A DNA stretch of 64,000 nucleotides from Lentinus brumalis (lineage: Eukaryota > Basidiomycota > Agaricomycetes > Polyporales > Polyporaceae), in contig MARA01000006.1 of assembly GCA_001792895.1 (NCBI GenBank), positions 1,364,001-1,428,000 on the forward strand, given 5' to 3'. Of the stretch, positions 48,088-59,999 are shown piece after piece (the first letter of the stretch is position 1; each line of letters starts with the position of its first letter). Under the pieces are notes generated by a model. It did no database searches and was not told where the DNA came from. It was given only the letters and a program-made list of their open reading frames with translations. The position numbers and the translations under genes were made by a program.

Positions 48088-50925
48088 GGTGAAAAGAAGC
48101 AGAGAAGGAAGACAGAAAGGACGCAGGCGGAGGAGATGCCACCGCACGGTGGGCGTTGCAGACAACCAGCAACCCAGATCCAGCGCGCGATATATGTTTT
48201 CCGGGAAAGTCCTCTTCCGATCGTCGTCCCTCGGTCTCCGGCGCGACCTCTCTCTTCCGCCTCCGTCCCGCCAGATGTTTCCCGTAGATAACCGTAGTCG
48301 CCCGCCGACGTCATACACCCCCGGCCCGGCCCCTCCGTCTTCCTCCGCCCCCGACGCTGCCCGCCTTATCGTCCTCTCGCGCCCGCTGCGACATCGTCTC
48401 ATGTTGCCATCCACCCGTCGCACACGGTGCACGATGGCCGAGACCGGTCGCACATAGCGGCGCCAGAAGCGACGCCACAAAGCTTTTGGAGAAGCCCGAA
48501 CATACCCCATCCGCGTCCGCCCTCGTTCCAGCCTCGTTCGTTTTGTCCAGCGGCCCCTTCCCGTCCCCGGGCTCATCTCGGCCCATCTGCGGCCCATCTG
48601 CCTGCCCCAGCAAGCTCTTTGTGTCCGTCCCTGGGCCTGTGCCGGCCCCTGCACCTGCCTGTGTCGCAGCGACCGTTCGCATCGTGCTTCCGCGCGCTGC
48701 CTCCATCTGGTTCTCGCCAGCAGGTATCGCTGCAACTGTTGCTGCCTGCCACGTCGCGTACAGCCCGCGGAACACGCCAGAACACGCCCCTCCGTCGAAG
48801 CAGCCTCCCTTTGTCGCCGTTCGCGCGACATCCGCAGCCGTTCCCTCACCCGCATCCCGCTCCAAATGGACGCGGCACTTCTCGCCTCGGACATCGCCAG
48901 AAGATTTCAGTGTCACAACCTCGCTTCCCTGGCGCAGGCTCCCCTTCTCGCACAGCACACGCCGCGCCCTCGATTCGTGAGCTTGATTCTTGATGCTCGA
49001 TTCTCAGACGACAATAGACACGCACGACGCCGCCTCCATTCCTGCGACGTCGACTCACCCAAGACAGAACGGGGGCAACGTACGCCCCACGCAGCACGCT
49101 AGCACAAACCAAGAGCCCGCACTCACACCAGCACGCGGCCGCACTCGAGGAAGTCGCCGGGAGCCGTCGACGTCTGTCCGGACGCTTCGCCGGCGAATTT
49201 GCTGGACGCCAACCTTGCTGAGTGCTCCACTGGCACCTGTCCCGACGATCTGCAGGTACGTTCCCACCCTCATATCCGTACGCAGCGCGCCCGCCCTCAT
49301 TGTCAAATTTGGCCTTATGCAGCAGCTCTGGCGCCTCCCATCGACTGGTCAGGTAGGAGTATCCTCGAGGCGCGAGTCTCCTAGTCTACGCGTCGTCGAA
49401 CGTCTCTTCCATTCTGTCAACTTCGCGCGCCAGGGTCGACGTCTGGCTTGGGAAGGCACCTTATGGTATCTACGCGCCGCCTCGACAGCGTCGATCTCCC
49501 ACCCATCAATGCATCAATGCATGGAAGCACACCGCCATCATCACTCCTCGTTTCTCGGACGCGAAAGGCTGATGCTCTGAAGCTCTGAAGTCTCTATCCC
49601 TGCCTTCCTCCAGTGCGGCAACGCCGGCCACCCTCGGACGTGTCCAGCGAAACACGAAGTGGTTGTGGTTGTGGTTCCCCCGAGATCCCTCCACGTCGGA
49701 GCGAACTCGTCGGCGAAGGCCCCAGCATGCTGCAATGTGCAGCAGCCATCGATATCCTCGAGGCACGTTCGTCGCTTGCTTTGTCCAACGTCCAGTGCGC
49801 TGTCCTGCAGCAGCTGAATCACAAATCACAAACGACACTTATCGACTATCGACTATCGACTATCGACGCCGCGGTCACCGAGCCCTGCTCCCACGACCAG
49901 CCCTTGCGCGCCGCTCTGGAGTCTGGACCGACGCGCTACAGGTGCCGCGGTGCGTTTGGGGACCCGTCGCGCTGGACAGGGATATCGGATGTCAAATTTC
50001 GAAAGCTGTCAAGCGCGGTGCTTCTGCTGGTCGCAGTCAGGCTTCGTGCAGTGTGCACCGCTCAGCGTTCCCACTGCGCGTCCGCCGCTGCCGTAAGTCA
50101 GACACTCCCCTGAATGATGTATCTGCCCAGATCCCTGCGCCTCCTCTATCTGCTTATTCGGATGCCAGATACCGTGCACGATACCTGTCGGTGTGAACAT
50201 CGCAGGACTGCTGTCCTCGGAGATCGGCATGAGTCCTCCCACTGTCACTGGTGGACCGCCCAGGAGCGATATGCACATTGCACACCACGGTCCACTCGGG
50301 CCAGGATGGCTGGGTTCCAGGGGTGGATGTGCGTATATGGCATATCGTCCACGACAAGCACGTTTCAACCGCTGACCGCAATGCCTATCTGACACACTCT
50401 TTGTCCTCCAGATCGTTTTCGATAACCTGCGCCAGGACCCAGGTACGAGCTTGCGGCATACAAACGTAAGGCTGCGCACGATACGCGCACGGTACGCGCT
50501 GTGTGGCAAGCCGCAAACTTCTGTTCTGGAAGAACGTTGCTTGTGCATTGTGAGTGCAACGGAAACGATCGATGGTGCGCACGTACCCATACTTAAGTAC
50601 TTATCAAGCTGTGCAACGTTGTATAGGTGCCCGTTACGTTGTCCGCATATACCATCACACGCCGAGGATAGTATCGGACGCAGACAGGAACACGCCGTCT
50701 GCTCGCATGCCGCGGAAGCGATCGTGCTCCGGGCGAGTGGGCGCACCCTCAACTTTCTTTTCTGCACTGCAAGGGAGGTGCCGGTGAGAAGAAAGTCTAG
50801 ACCCCCCCCACCCTCCTTGTGCTTGTACTCTGCATACTGAGTTACTCCTGCTCCCTTCCCTTTTGTCTCATAGTTCGTTCTTCTGCGCAAGTCGCTCCAT
50901 CCGAGCTCCCTCACTCTTACTGATC

Positions 50926-50943
50926 TACATACATACATACATA
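50926..50943. repeat. (TACA)n microsatellite
   Basis: About 4.5 TACA units. A second, shorter run lies at 51260-51273 in the same orientation. Confidence 0.8.
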
Positions 50944-51259
50944 TGGAGCCCTTGCATGATGTACTTAGAGGACTTCCCAAAATCGGATGGTTCGCAGTGA
51001 CGTTCCACATCCGAATTCGAATCTCGTCGCGGCCGGCAAACTCTGCGATGTGGATGATCGATCGAGCGGACGCAACGCAACGCATGCGAGACGGACGAAC
51101 GTTCGAAAACCCGAGATCGATTCCGTGTGTCGCGTGGCGACGGAGTCGAGATTCGCAGACCGCGAGGCTCGTCGCTCGAGGGACAGGAACGGCGCGGCGC
51201 GTCGTACGACGGACGGAGGTTTTCTCGACTCGACCGACGACAGTGAAGGAAGCTGAAGC

Positions 51260-51273
51260 TACATACATACATA
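51260..51273. repeat. (TACA)n microsatellite, second run
   Basis: About 3.5 TACA units, 317 bases after the first run. The intervening DNA is unusually rich in CGA and GACG. Confidence 0.8.
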
Positions 51274-52259
51274 GGACGACGTACAGCCCTTAAGCTTTAT
51301 TTCCCGGTCCGTCGTCCGTACGTACAGGTCAATCTGGGAACGTCGCGCCTCGTCGCGCCCGTCTTCGGTCCCGACGAATCAGAGCGGATGCAGATCTGGA
51401 CGAAATGGACAGAGATCTGGGGCCCTCGGCCGGATGTGGAAGTCCGCAACGTTGTCCCGCAAGAATTGAGGACGACTAATGGCAATTGAATGACAAATGC
51501 TTGATCATTGCTTTGGACGTCCTGACTCCTTGTCGTGCGAGCTGTCCGAATTCGAAGTGACCCCGGTGTTGTTGTCTTCACGGGCATGCGCAGTAAAGGC
51601 TACTTCACGGTGCCAGAGCCAGAGCCAGAGCCAGTGAAGTCCAGGCCTCGCCCGGCCGCTGGAAGGAGTCTGTATGTGCGGGCACCGGAGAAGGGCATGC
51701 TGCGCCAGACGCTGTCATGACAATAAGGCAGTCAGAAAGAAGAAGAAAGAAGGGCACTGGCAGCCTGAGAAGGACAGAAGCAAACATAGGACGGGCCTTC
51801 TACGTCGTAGGTGGAGTCGACGCTGAAGAAGGCAGGTCTCTCCGCGCGGAATGGAAGCGTGCACGTATGGTTAGCGGGGCCTTGTTTGGAGCGCATAATG
51901 GCTACCGGGGGCCTGGACCATGGCTTTGGTCGGACGGTTAGCAGTCCGGATGCTCTATGCTTCAACCGAGGCTGACGCTGAAGCCGCAGTTCTCTCAGTT
52001 CGAAATCTGCAGGGGCAGCTCGAAGAGACAGGTGATGTGACGGAGGAGAGGACGCACCTAGGCCACCCGGACCGTAGAGCGACTAGGCATATCCATGTCT
52101 GCAGTGGGATCCGTCTGCCAACGCAGAGAACGCATTCGCTCCAGCTGGCTACTACCGAAGTTCGCTATCAACGCCTGTATGTCATGCAGTCATAGGCGAT
52201 CATGTGAGTACTCCGCAGACGGCGACTCCACCATGAGCTGATTCAAGGCAACATGGTCC

Positions 52260-55200
52260 TCACGTCGGTCGGTGGGGCCCGTCGTCGCACCCGCTGTGCC
52301 AGGACCAGAGTTTCTGTCGCATGGCACGAAGGATGAGCGGCCAGCCTAAGCAATGCGATGGGATACACAGTGTGCAACATATAGCTTGCCAGTGAGCTAC
52401 AGTGTGGTATAGAGAAGTAAGCACAGTCGGTAGATAACTGATGATACATATCGAGGTAACGATACAAGCTCTACATCCGCGCGAACGACGTGCTCGGCCC
52501 GGCAGGTGGTGGCGATCGTGGCGGGGCGTCTTCGGAGGACGCTGCAGTGCAAGGGACAAAGGGAGGGACCCGCCAGGGTTAGTTCTCCTCTTCTTGTTGC
52601 TCGTCCCCAGGGCAGAAACGTTCGTGGAGCCTTGATCGTACCTTCTGTCCGGCCGCCATGTCGCGGGGATCCTGTCGCCAACCTTGTCATCCGTTGGCCA
52701 TCCCAGACGTCGCTCCGCAGCTCCCAACACCGACACCATGGGTCCATGGGTCGAAGCAAATAGTGCAGTGTTGCGATCGGCTTCAGAGGGTCCATCGGTT
52801 TTCGTCGGTGTGAGCATGTGTGCTACCTCCACAGATGGTGGAAGGCCGGCTTCATCGAAGTCAGAAATAGGGACCACTAGATCAGCCGCAGTAGAAACTG
52901 GACTCCGCGGGGTGGAAGGGTCATGCGCAGGCTGCGCGGCTTTCTCCTCGAGATCGACCTCGTACCTCCAGACCGTGTGGTGGGCCTTGAACCAGGAAAG
53001 AAGTACCGCCAGCACGGAATCCATGTGGCTATCGAACTTGAGCGTGGTGGTGTCGACGACATGGAAGCATCCGCTCATAATGGTGGCCAGCTTCTTGTTT
53101 CCGCAGACGTAACGTCCATCGTCCCAGCCATACTGGTCGAAGAACTCGTCGAGGTAGTTTGCGATGGTGTTGGCGGCACATGCTGAACGAAGGTACCGAA
53201 CCGCGTGGTACAGCATCACATAGAAGAATGATTCAAGTTCGTCAGAGACCTCAACCTGCTTGTCATTCCGCGACAAAAGTGCGGCTGACATGTACTGCCA
53301 AGTCCCCTGCATTCAGAAGTCAGCGGCCAAGTCGGTCAATCAGCAAACGTTGTAAGACTTACAGTCCGCTCAGGCTGACGTGGATCCGTGACATTAATGC
53401 TCTTAGCCATCTCCCAGTCGGCAAGTAATCCGGTGAACACGATCCTGTAACGACCGTCCTGCATTTTGGAGATCCTGGGGTATATCAAGACATTTCCACC
53501 GCTGACATCACGATGAAGTAACGACAGTTTGTCGTAGGCTTGGTAGTGAGCTGCAAGGATGAATGATGAATTTCCAAAACTAGAAAGAGACACCTGTAAG
53601 ATACGCACCAACCACGCAGTCCCTCACGATGGAGACGAGCTGCCTTCCAAATTGGAAGTCGCTCAGTGGTAGAGCGACTTCTTCCACCACAAGCCGGTAG
53701 TGCTTGTGCCGACGCAGGGGACAGTCCGAACGGAAGGATGGTCGATGGAGACCTTTCGGCGGCGGCACGTCGTCTCCGTCGTCATTCGCTCCCCGCTTGC
53801 GTTTCTGACTGCTCGAGGAGGATGGTCCGGCTTGGCTGCCACTGGACGATGGGGCCGCTGGGTTCGAGTCGGCGGGGAAAGACTGAGGGTTGGGGTTCTT
53901 CTCCTCCCACCTCTGAGGGGTGTAGGTGACTTGGTCCTGGATGTCGCCATGGCAGACGAGAGTGGGGACGCGCAGGACTTTTGCTGCGTTGAGCCGTTCG
54001 AGAATGTCGCCCTCACGGTCAACCAGAAGGTAGTGAGCTCGCCATGCGTCCTTCAACCAAACAAAGCGTCCGGTGCCGCATTCGAGTGCGACATATCCGC
54101 GAGTACCTCGTCCAGCCAGGCCCTTTGCGCAGAATCTGGGTTTGCCGATGAGGAAGCTCCTCGTCTGCTTGCCGTCTGGGACCTCGACACGATAGCGAGG
54201 CCAGCGAGTGTCCTTCACAGAGTCCTCGAAGGCCTTGCGCACATATGCAAAGACGAAGGATCCCTGCGGAACTTCGTTGTCGCGGAGATAGCGTTCCTTG
54301 TGGTCAACGTCGCCGGTCGAACTCTTGGCCGCCTCAGTCATGGTACGGTAGTCGGGGTCACCAGGGAAGAGGCGATGCGCGGTGGGATCAAGGCCGAGCC
54401 GTTTGTCCGAGGATTGGGAAATGCGCCAGAGGACATCGACGAAGAACTTCCACTTCTTGTAGTAGTCGAACGAACGCGTGACGACGAGGCCAGATCGATC
54501 CCAGCGGATGAAGCGGCATTGGCGACCCAGGACCAAAAGCGTGAAGACGGCGATACGTTGTTGCACAGCGAAGAGCAGCTCGGCATACGTGATGATCTGA
54601 CCTCGGTTCTTCTTGCGATGCTCGGAGGCAGAGGGGACGACGCCGTCGACGGTGTTTGGAACGTCTTCGAAGGGATCTTGGATGGCGCCGCCGCTCTTCG
54701 CGACCTTGAACTCGCATGCGATCAGCTGATCGCCCCAGTGAGGCTTTTCATCGTTTGGGGCAACCGCCATGCGATAAAACGCTGCGTCGGGCTTCTGGCC
54801 GTCGTCGTCGCACGCCGAGGGATCTGGCCTGTCTCCACAGTAAGCCATCTTCAGCCCGGGCGCAAGTTTGTGTTCGTTGACCGCATGAATCTGCTCGGTG
54901 GTTCACATGGTGAGTGGCATGCGAGAGGTGTGCAGCAAGAGCGGAGGGCTTACAAACCGGCGTGTGAGATCGCGCTCTCCTAGAAGATCCGCGCCCTTCA
55001 AGTTCTTGAACGGATTCTTCTTGATGGTCTTCCTTGACGAGGAGATTGAAGATGGTGGGGGAGGTGGGAAGTGATAGTCGGCAAACCACACAACGTCTTC
55101 GCCTACGCTTTTGTCGGCCATGTCGTCGGCGCTCTTCTTGCGGCGTCGTTGGAGGTTTCGACGGATGGCCTCGTGTTCGATGGACTGCTGCACTCGAGAG

Positions 55201-55274
55201 CTGTGGTGTGCGTTCGACTGCGGCGTCCCAGGAGGTAGTCTAAACAATAGACGTTCAAGGTGAGACATAGACAT
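52260..55274 (-). CDS. FunK1-type fungal protein kinase (copy A)
   Basis: Exons 55274-54954, 54890-53609, 53550-53363 and 53306-52260. FunK1 kinases are an agaricomycete-expanded family of unknown substrate. The N half carries the family block GDQLIACEFKVAKSGGAIQD, then QIITYAELLFAVQQR and RFIRWDRSGLVVTRSFDYY. The catalytic loop is LLHRDVSGGNVLI and the metal-binding motif is the family variant LADWEMAK in place of DFG. GTWQYMSA follows, then the C-lobe (ELESFFYVMLYHAVRYL). Start 55274 includes an N-terminal segment (QQSIEHEAIRRNL) typical of the family. The last 100 or so residues read by the open frame (down to 52260) are implausible. If one base is missing from the C run at 52569-52571 the protein would instead end at 52471 in a Pro/Ser-rich tail. 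Copy A is an inverted paralogue of copy B at 61832. Confidence 0.85.
54100..55138 (-). repeat. Inverted repeat arm 1 (FunK1 5' half)
   Basis: Nearly identical, at roughly 2% difference by eye, to 61816-62858 on the opposite strand. The match covers the ATG-GCC start region, intron 1 and about the first 780 bases of exon 2. Identity falls sharply on both sides although homology continues. Confidence 0.85.
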
Positions 55275-56177
55275 GGTGGGGCATGAGGGAGAGTGGGAGA
55301 GTGGGGGAGAAACTTACGGGAAGAGCGGGCCTTAAATGAGTTTTGGGCTAATGGTTGGGAGGATGTGGGTGAACCGTCGGACTGTGGTAACGTGACGGTG
55401 TTTAAAAGACCAGCCAGCGACAAAAGAGTGGCACAATGGCAAACACTGCAATAGGGACAAAGGGCGAAGTGGGTGGTCCGCGGTGATGGTGGTCCAGAAG
55501 TTGATGTTGGCTGCATTCCTTATTGGGACGCGACACGAGGTTCGCTTTTAGCGCCCATGCTTTAGCCGAAACCACGGTGGTTTCGGACCATGCATCCCCG
55601 TCGCGCACAAGAGTATAGGGATTGCTAAGAGTTAACAAGTACACATAAAAGTTGTCATATCCGAGGGCTGATTGCTGCAACGAAATCATTGCGTATGAGG
55701 AGGTGGTTACGAAGCAGTGACACAGCCACCCACTGCGACGCAAGGGAGGAAACGCAGGACATAGATGTACTTACTAGACAAGTCAATGAACAATTTGGAA
55801 CAATTAAAAAAAACGTCATAGGAAGGACGCCATCGAACTACGCACACTACGCACGGAGCCGCTCGCTTAAGTTGATCGTGCGTCTTGACACTGTCTTGCG
55901 CATGCTGAACTTGAGGGCCGAGGCTGGCTTGCGAGCCTATCGGAGACCAGCGCAGACAGGATCGCAATGCGCACTTACCTTGCGCTCTTCATGTATGCCT
56001 CTGGTAAGTACGCTGTCTCGTACCCGGTAGGCTGAAGTTATCGATATCGAGAAATGCCTCATTGTAGGAACGGTGACATCCTTGCTAAGCATTTGCTGTA
56101 GCCATCGAGCCTAGCCTATGGTCGATGACTGATTGTCGCTGTCGTGCTGTCAGCAAGTCACTAGAAGAGAAACCAAC
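55275..56177. other. Promoter region of FunK1 copy A
   Basis: A 903-base spacer. The part near 55480-55590 is homologous to 61585-61680 upstream of copy B (shared ATGCAG-CAACATCAACTT and CTGGACCACCATC), so the duplication includes promoter DNA. A palindrome is listed separately. No gene was seen. Confidence 0.55.
55566..55586. promoter_or_regulatory. Perfect 10+1+10 palindrome upstream of FunK1 copy A
   Basis: CCGAAACCAC, a central G, then GTGGTTTCGG form an exact inverted repeat about 290 bases before the copy A start codon. The equivalent site before copy B (about 61590-61608, AACCACCGTAGTTTCGGCC) is decayed. This could be a binding site for a dimeric zinc-cluster regulator; that is inference. 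Confidence 0.5.
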
Positions 56178-56871
56178 CTGGTCCAGCTCGAATGGAATTG
56201 AGAATTTGTGGATCGTCCCGTCCGAGCAGAACGGGGGTCTGGGACGCTTCGTCGATGATGATGCGTTCTGCGTCGATCCCCCAGTAGTACGTGCCCTTGC
56301 TGTGTGCTTTCTGGATCGTATCGTAAGTCGTGCGAAACTGATACATACAGGTATCAGAGCGAAGAAACGGGCGAGTGTACGTTTAATCGGAAGTGTAGCA
56401 TGTACTCATGGGCGAGCATAGCTCGCGTACGAAAGGCGCATATTCACGACTGATCTCGGTCTTTATGGCTAGGCGGGACTGGACCTTGTGCAGCGTGGGG
56501 CCCTGCGCGTACTCAAACGCGAGAAAGCGAGCCTCTTCACCACACGGTGATTTGACCTAGGATATTTTCACGATATCAAGCGGGACGCGCAGAGATGACG
56601 AGACAATACAACACACCTTATGAGCTTCAAAGCAATAAGAGACGGCGGTGCCTTGCCACGCCTCCATTGCGCACGCAGCACCTGCGCGCTCGACGGCCTC
56701 GAACAGTTCTACCTGTTGTGTGAGCCGGTCGACGAGCTGATAGGACTCGTACTCGTATCCATTGTGGGAGATATATAACTTCGACACGACTACCGCACAG
56801 GACGTCCGTCCAGCCGGGTCAGCATCCCGATGCTCAGCTTCGGCATTCCAGATCTGGCTCGAGTCCCCCAA
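56178..56871 (-). CDS. Degenerate kinase-like protein, partial
   Basis: Three exons can be supported: down from about 56871 to 56617, 56556-56431 and 56337-56178. The 5' exon(s) and 3' end were not found. The read-out resembles the small fungal kinase-like fold. An N-lobe contains VVVSKLYISHNGYEYESYQL and a FEAVERAGAACAMEAWQG step. The hinge is FLAFEYAQGPTLHKV. A C-lobe segment reads TIQKAHSKGTYYWGIDAERI, then IIDEASQTPVLLGRDD. The usual HGD...N catalytic loop is replaced by YWG...ER and the IDF/DFD metal site by LGRD, so catalysis is unlikely. It sits between FunK1 copy A and DPL1. It could be a real pseudokinase or a decaying gene. Family assignment rests on pattern only. Confidence 0.4.
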
Positions 56872-57530
56872 TGATGGCAGCGGACGAAGTCAGTTGTCAT
56901 ACTACTATCAGCTGTACGTTAAGTGTCGGGCACGCTCAGCGCGAGTATGACCCCGTCCTGTTGTCGAAGCATATGTGGTTGGCGTGACGGGAACCATCCC
57001 TCGGTACCTAGTAAGGAGTAGTTAGAATCACTGAAGCGTTGGAGATGAGCGAGCTGATTTTACCAGAACTGCACCGCCCATGCTCACCACGTCGTGGCTT
57101 GACGAGTGGAGCGCAGGTGCTGAGAAGTAGAGCTTGGACCCAGAGTATATATGCGTTTTCGAAAACCTCACGCTATACCGAAACGGGTAGAGCCGCCGAG
57201 TCGCGACATCTATACCAGCCGCAAATAAGTTGCTCTGTGGCACCAATACCGTTCAGAGTCAGGGGACACGCCGGAAGGTGAGCGTTAGAAGCATCGCGAC
57301 CCTACCTGATCGCCTTCGAGCCGGACGAGTAGATACAATGCATGTGGTAGCAATATTATAGACACAGTGACGACTACAGATCAAGAAGGAGACATCTCGT
57401 TGTCTCGTAAGAATGGCGCGCTCGAACGGAGTAAGAATCAAATGAAGAAAGCAATATCACATCGCTGAAGACACACCTGGGCCACCAGGACGACCGCCTA
57501 TAGATCCCTGTGATAGATCCCCGTTACAGA
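56872..57530. other. Spacer with possible 5' exon(s) of the kinase-like gene
   Basis: A 659-base region between the kinase-like exons and the DPL1 stop. A minus-strand open frame at 57028-57246 has some protein-like composition but no recognisable motif and no clear splice link. Confidence 0.4.
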
Positions 57531-59715
57531 TCAAGCCTTGTACAGAGTGTCCAAGAAAGCCTCAGCAATGTGTCCGACCATCGTCGACCCGACCGGACTC
57601 GACTTGCCCAGCCCTACGCACACGAGAGCAAACACAGCCATTCAACACCGACTGACAGAAGATCGAAGTATGACACGTACCATAGAGCATCACCATGGTG
57701 CCCTTGCCGCTCGGCGCAAGCTTCGCCTCACGGACGGCATCCTTGAGGTCCGCAATGAGATTGTCCACGACCGGGACCGTCAAGCGCTACATGACAGGCT
57801 CGCGTCAGCAACCTCCCTCGTGATACTCGCGCTGCAACACAGTAGGAAGACCGGGAGACGCACCGTGCAAGCGATGTGCACCGCAGCAGGATTGCTGATC
57901 GCGTTCAGATGCCAGCCCTTCTGGCTCATCGCATCACCAACCTCGAGTACATTCAGCTCCGATCCGTGTGCGACCGCGAACGCGACAACCGACGCGGGCG
58001 GGTCGCCGAGCACGCGCAACTCCGGGATCTCGGTGCGTATGCGGTGCGCGATCGTCTTTGCCGCGCCGACAATGCTCTTGCACGACTCCAGATAGCCGTT
58101 GTGGCCCATGTACTGCAGCGTCGCCCACGTTCCGGCGATGAGCGCCCCGGGGCTGTTGAACACAATCAGGGACCGACGGTAAGGATCAGAAAAGAGGAGC
58201 GCGTACCGAGAGCCGGCGATACTGGGGCTGGCGTAGACACCGCCCACCCAGTCGGGGTTGACGTAGTACTGGAAGCGGCGCAGCGCAGCGTCCTTGTACA
58301 TGATCACCGAGTTGCCCTGCATCCCCGCTCAGTACGCGCACGAGAGCATATTCCGCACGTCAGACATACCTTCGGGGCGAAACCGTACTACAGATGCCGA
58401 GGTGAAGGTACCATGAGGATTCTGCCGGCATGACCGGGAGAATACGAGACGCACCTTGTGGGTATCGCAGCTGATACTGGTGACACCTTTGACGGTGAAA
58501 TCAAACGGCCGCACGGGAACCCGGCCTCTTTCAGGAACGGCATGATGAAGCTGCCCAAACAGCAGTCGACGTGTAGGCCGATGCCGTACTTCGATGCCAG
58601 CTGGCCCAGCGCAACGATATCGTCCTGGCACCCGTCGGGGAAGTTGATGGCGGAACCAACAAGCTGCCAACGTCGTCAGCCAGCACGTTACTGCGCTTCA
58701 AAAAGACGGACTCACCATGATCGTATTGGGATTGATAGCACGCTTCACGCGCCTGATGTCGACCTGGCGCGTCTCCGGGTCGACCGGGATGGTGTGGACC
58801 TTGATACCCAGGTACGCTGCGCCCTTGTCAAATGCCGCATGCGCAGTGATCGGGATAACACTAACGAACGCCCCGTCCTGGAGTTCAGTACGGAGGGCAG
58901 AGGATACCAGACCCAGCGACGAACATTTCTGGCTCAGTGATGCCCTTGGTTGCGCGCGCCCAGTCACGGTACGTCTTCACGGCCATAACAATGGACTCGG
59001 TACCACCGGACGTGGTGCAGCCAGCGCCATTCGGGTTGTTGTACATCTTGAGGACCATTGCGACCACCTCGGCTTCCATTTTGCGCACAGCCGGGAACAC
59101 GTCCGGATGGAGCGGATTCGACACGCAGTACCTGTCAAACGCCGCGACAATGACCTTCTGCAGGTCCTCCCCACCGTCTACGCAGGACGGGTAGTATCGA
59201 GTCCGTGGACGAAGTAGTAGCCTGCAGACTCACGATACACTGCGCCGGAGACCTTGCCCTCGTTCCAGTGCGCGTGTTCGGACTGCTCGTCCATCTTCGC
59301 CATCTCAGCGAGGATCCACTCGAAGTCATGCCCCTGGGATGGGAGAGAGAGGTGCCGGGATACGCCAGGGCCTTGTGGAACCATCTTCTTCTCAATGTCG
59401 AGCCGGGCCTTGCCCAACTCGGCCTCGACTTTCTTCTTAGCCGAAGGGAAGCGGAGGGCGAGTAGGATCGCTTCCTACGCACAGCTCAACATGGGCTGTG
59501 CAGGATACGAACATTGTACGCACCTGGAGGACCCATTTGTAGACGTCCCGGGCTGTCTGAATGACGCCTCGTGCTCGCAGGTGTCTCCCGGCCTTGACTG
59601 TGCGGGTCAGAATGAGGTAAATTACGACGGCGTTGGTGAAGTTCTGCCAGTAGCTGCGCCCGAGCGGCGAGAAGGCCAAGGCCAGTGTGTGTGCGCGAGG
59701 CACGAGTGTGCTCAT
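57531..59715 (-). CDS. DPL1: Sphingosine-1-phosphate lyase
   Basis: Ten exons: 59715-59524, 59474-59234, 59177-58925, 58860-58716, 58663-58455, 58387-58370, 58316-58207, 58152-57864, 57786-57681, 57613-57531, about 548 residues. The enzyme cleaves phosphorylated sphingoid bases to phosphoethanolamine and a long-chain aldehyde at the ER membrane, the exit from sphingolipid metabolism. A single N-terminal membrane segment ([13 protein letters not shown]) precedes the PLP domain. Landmarks are [20 protein letters not shown], and the PLP lysine in SISCDTHK followed by YGFAPK. YGFAPK is encoded alone by an 18-base exon. Exon 5 is one base short: around 58514 the reading [15 protein letters not shown] needs one more G. 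The rest of the protein is clean, which suggests an assembly error in an essential-type gene. Intron 7 (58206-58153) is free of stops, so it could be missed. Confidence 0.92.
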
Positions 59716-59999
59716 CGCGGCACGCAGAAGAGAAAGCTCGGAGTCGGTGCGCCGGCTTTCTGGCGATTGTGGTCGACTGAGGCAGAGGACAACATTCTTG
59801 AACTGGCCGTGCACTTTGACGCAGTTCGACGCCCACAGCAATCCCCGGCCCGGATGACGAACCGGCCCGGTCGTAAGCTGCTGATTGGTGGCGCTCCAGT
59901 CTAAGTTGCTGTTATGTCAGTTATCGCAAAAATAACCCATTTCTCTTGTCGTGGCAAACCAGACAGAAATTGAGGAGCGCGACTTGCACGATCTCCACC
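59716..59999. promoter_or_regulatory. Divergent DPL1/GIM3 promoter region
   Basis: There are 284 bases between the two start codons. An ATTGG (inverted CCAAT box) lies at 59884-59888. Both genes must be driven from here. Confidence 0.6.

Larger units (their letters stand above)
48088..52259. other. Gene-poor spacer of about 4.2 kb
   Basis: The spacer lies between the arrestin start (-) and the FunK1 copy A 3' end (-). It includes the arrestin promoter. The longest open frame, 50009-51268 (minus, 419 codons), is Arg/Cys/Ser-rich, contains tetranucleotide-repeat-derived residues and matches no family. Short TACA repeats lie at 50926-50943 and 51260-51273. No gene, tRNA or transposon was recognised. 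Confidence 0.5.

Noticed and set aside
50009..51268. 419-codon minus-strand open frame in the 48-52 kb spacer
   Set aside because: It crosses a TACA repeat, shows no domain, and its Cys/Arg/Ser-rich composition is typical of GC-rich non-coding DNA here. It was kept out of the gene list but could be revisited with RNA-seq.
53700..54983. 427-codon plus-strand open frame opposite FunK1 copy A
   Set aside because: It is a codon-bias shadow of the kinase gene. The matching antisense frame in copy B is broken into pieces although the sense strand is almost identical.
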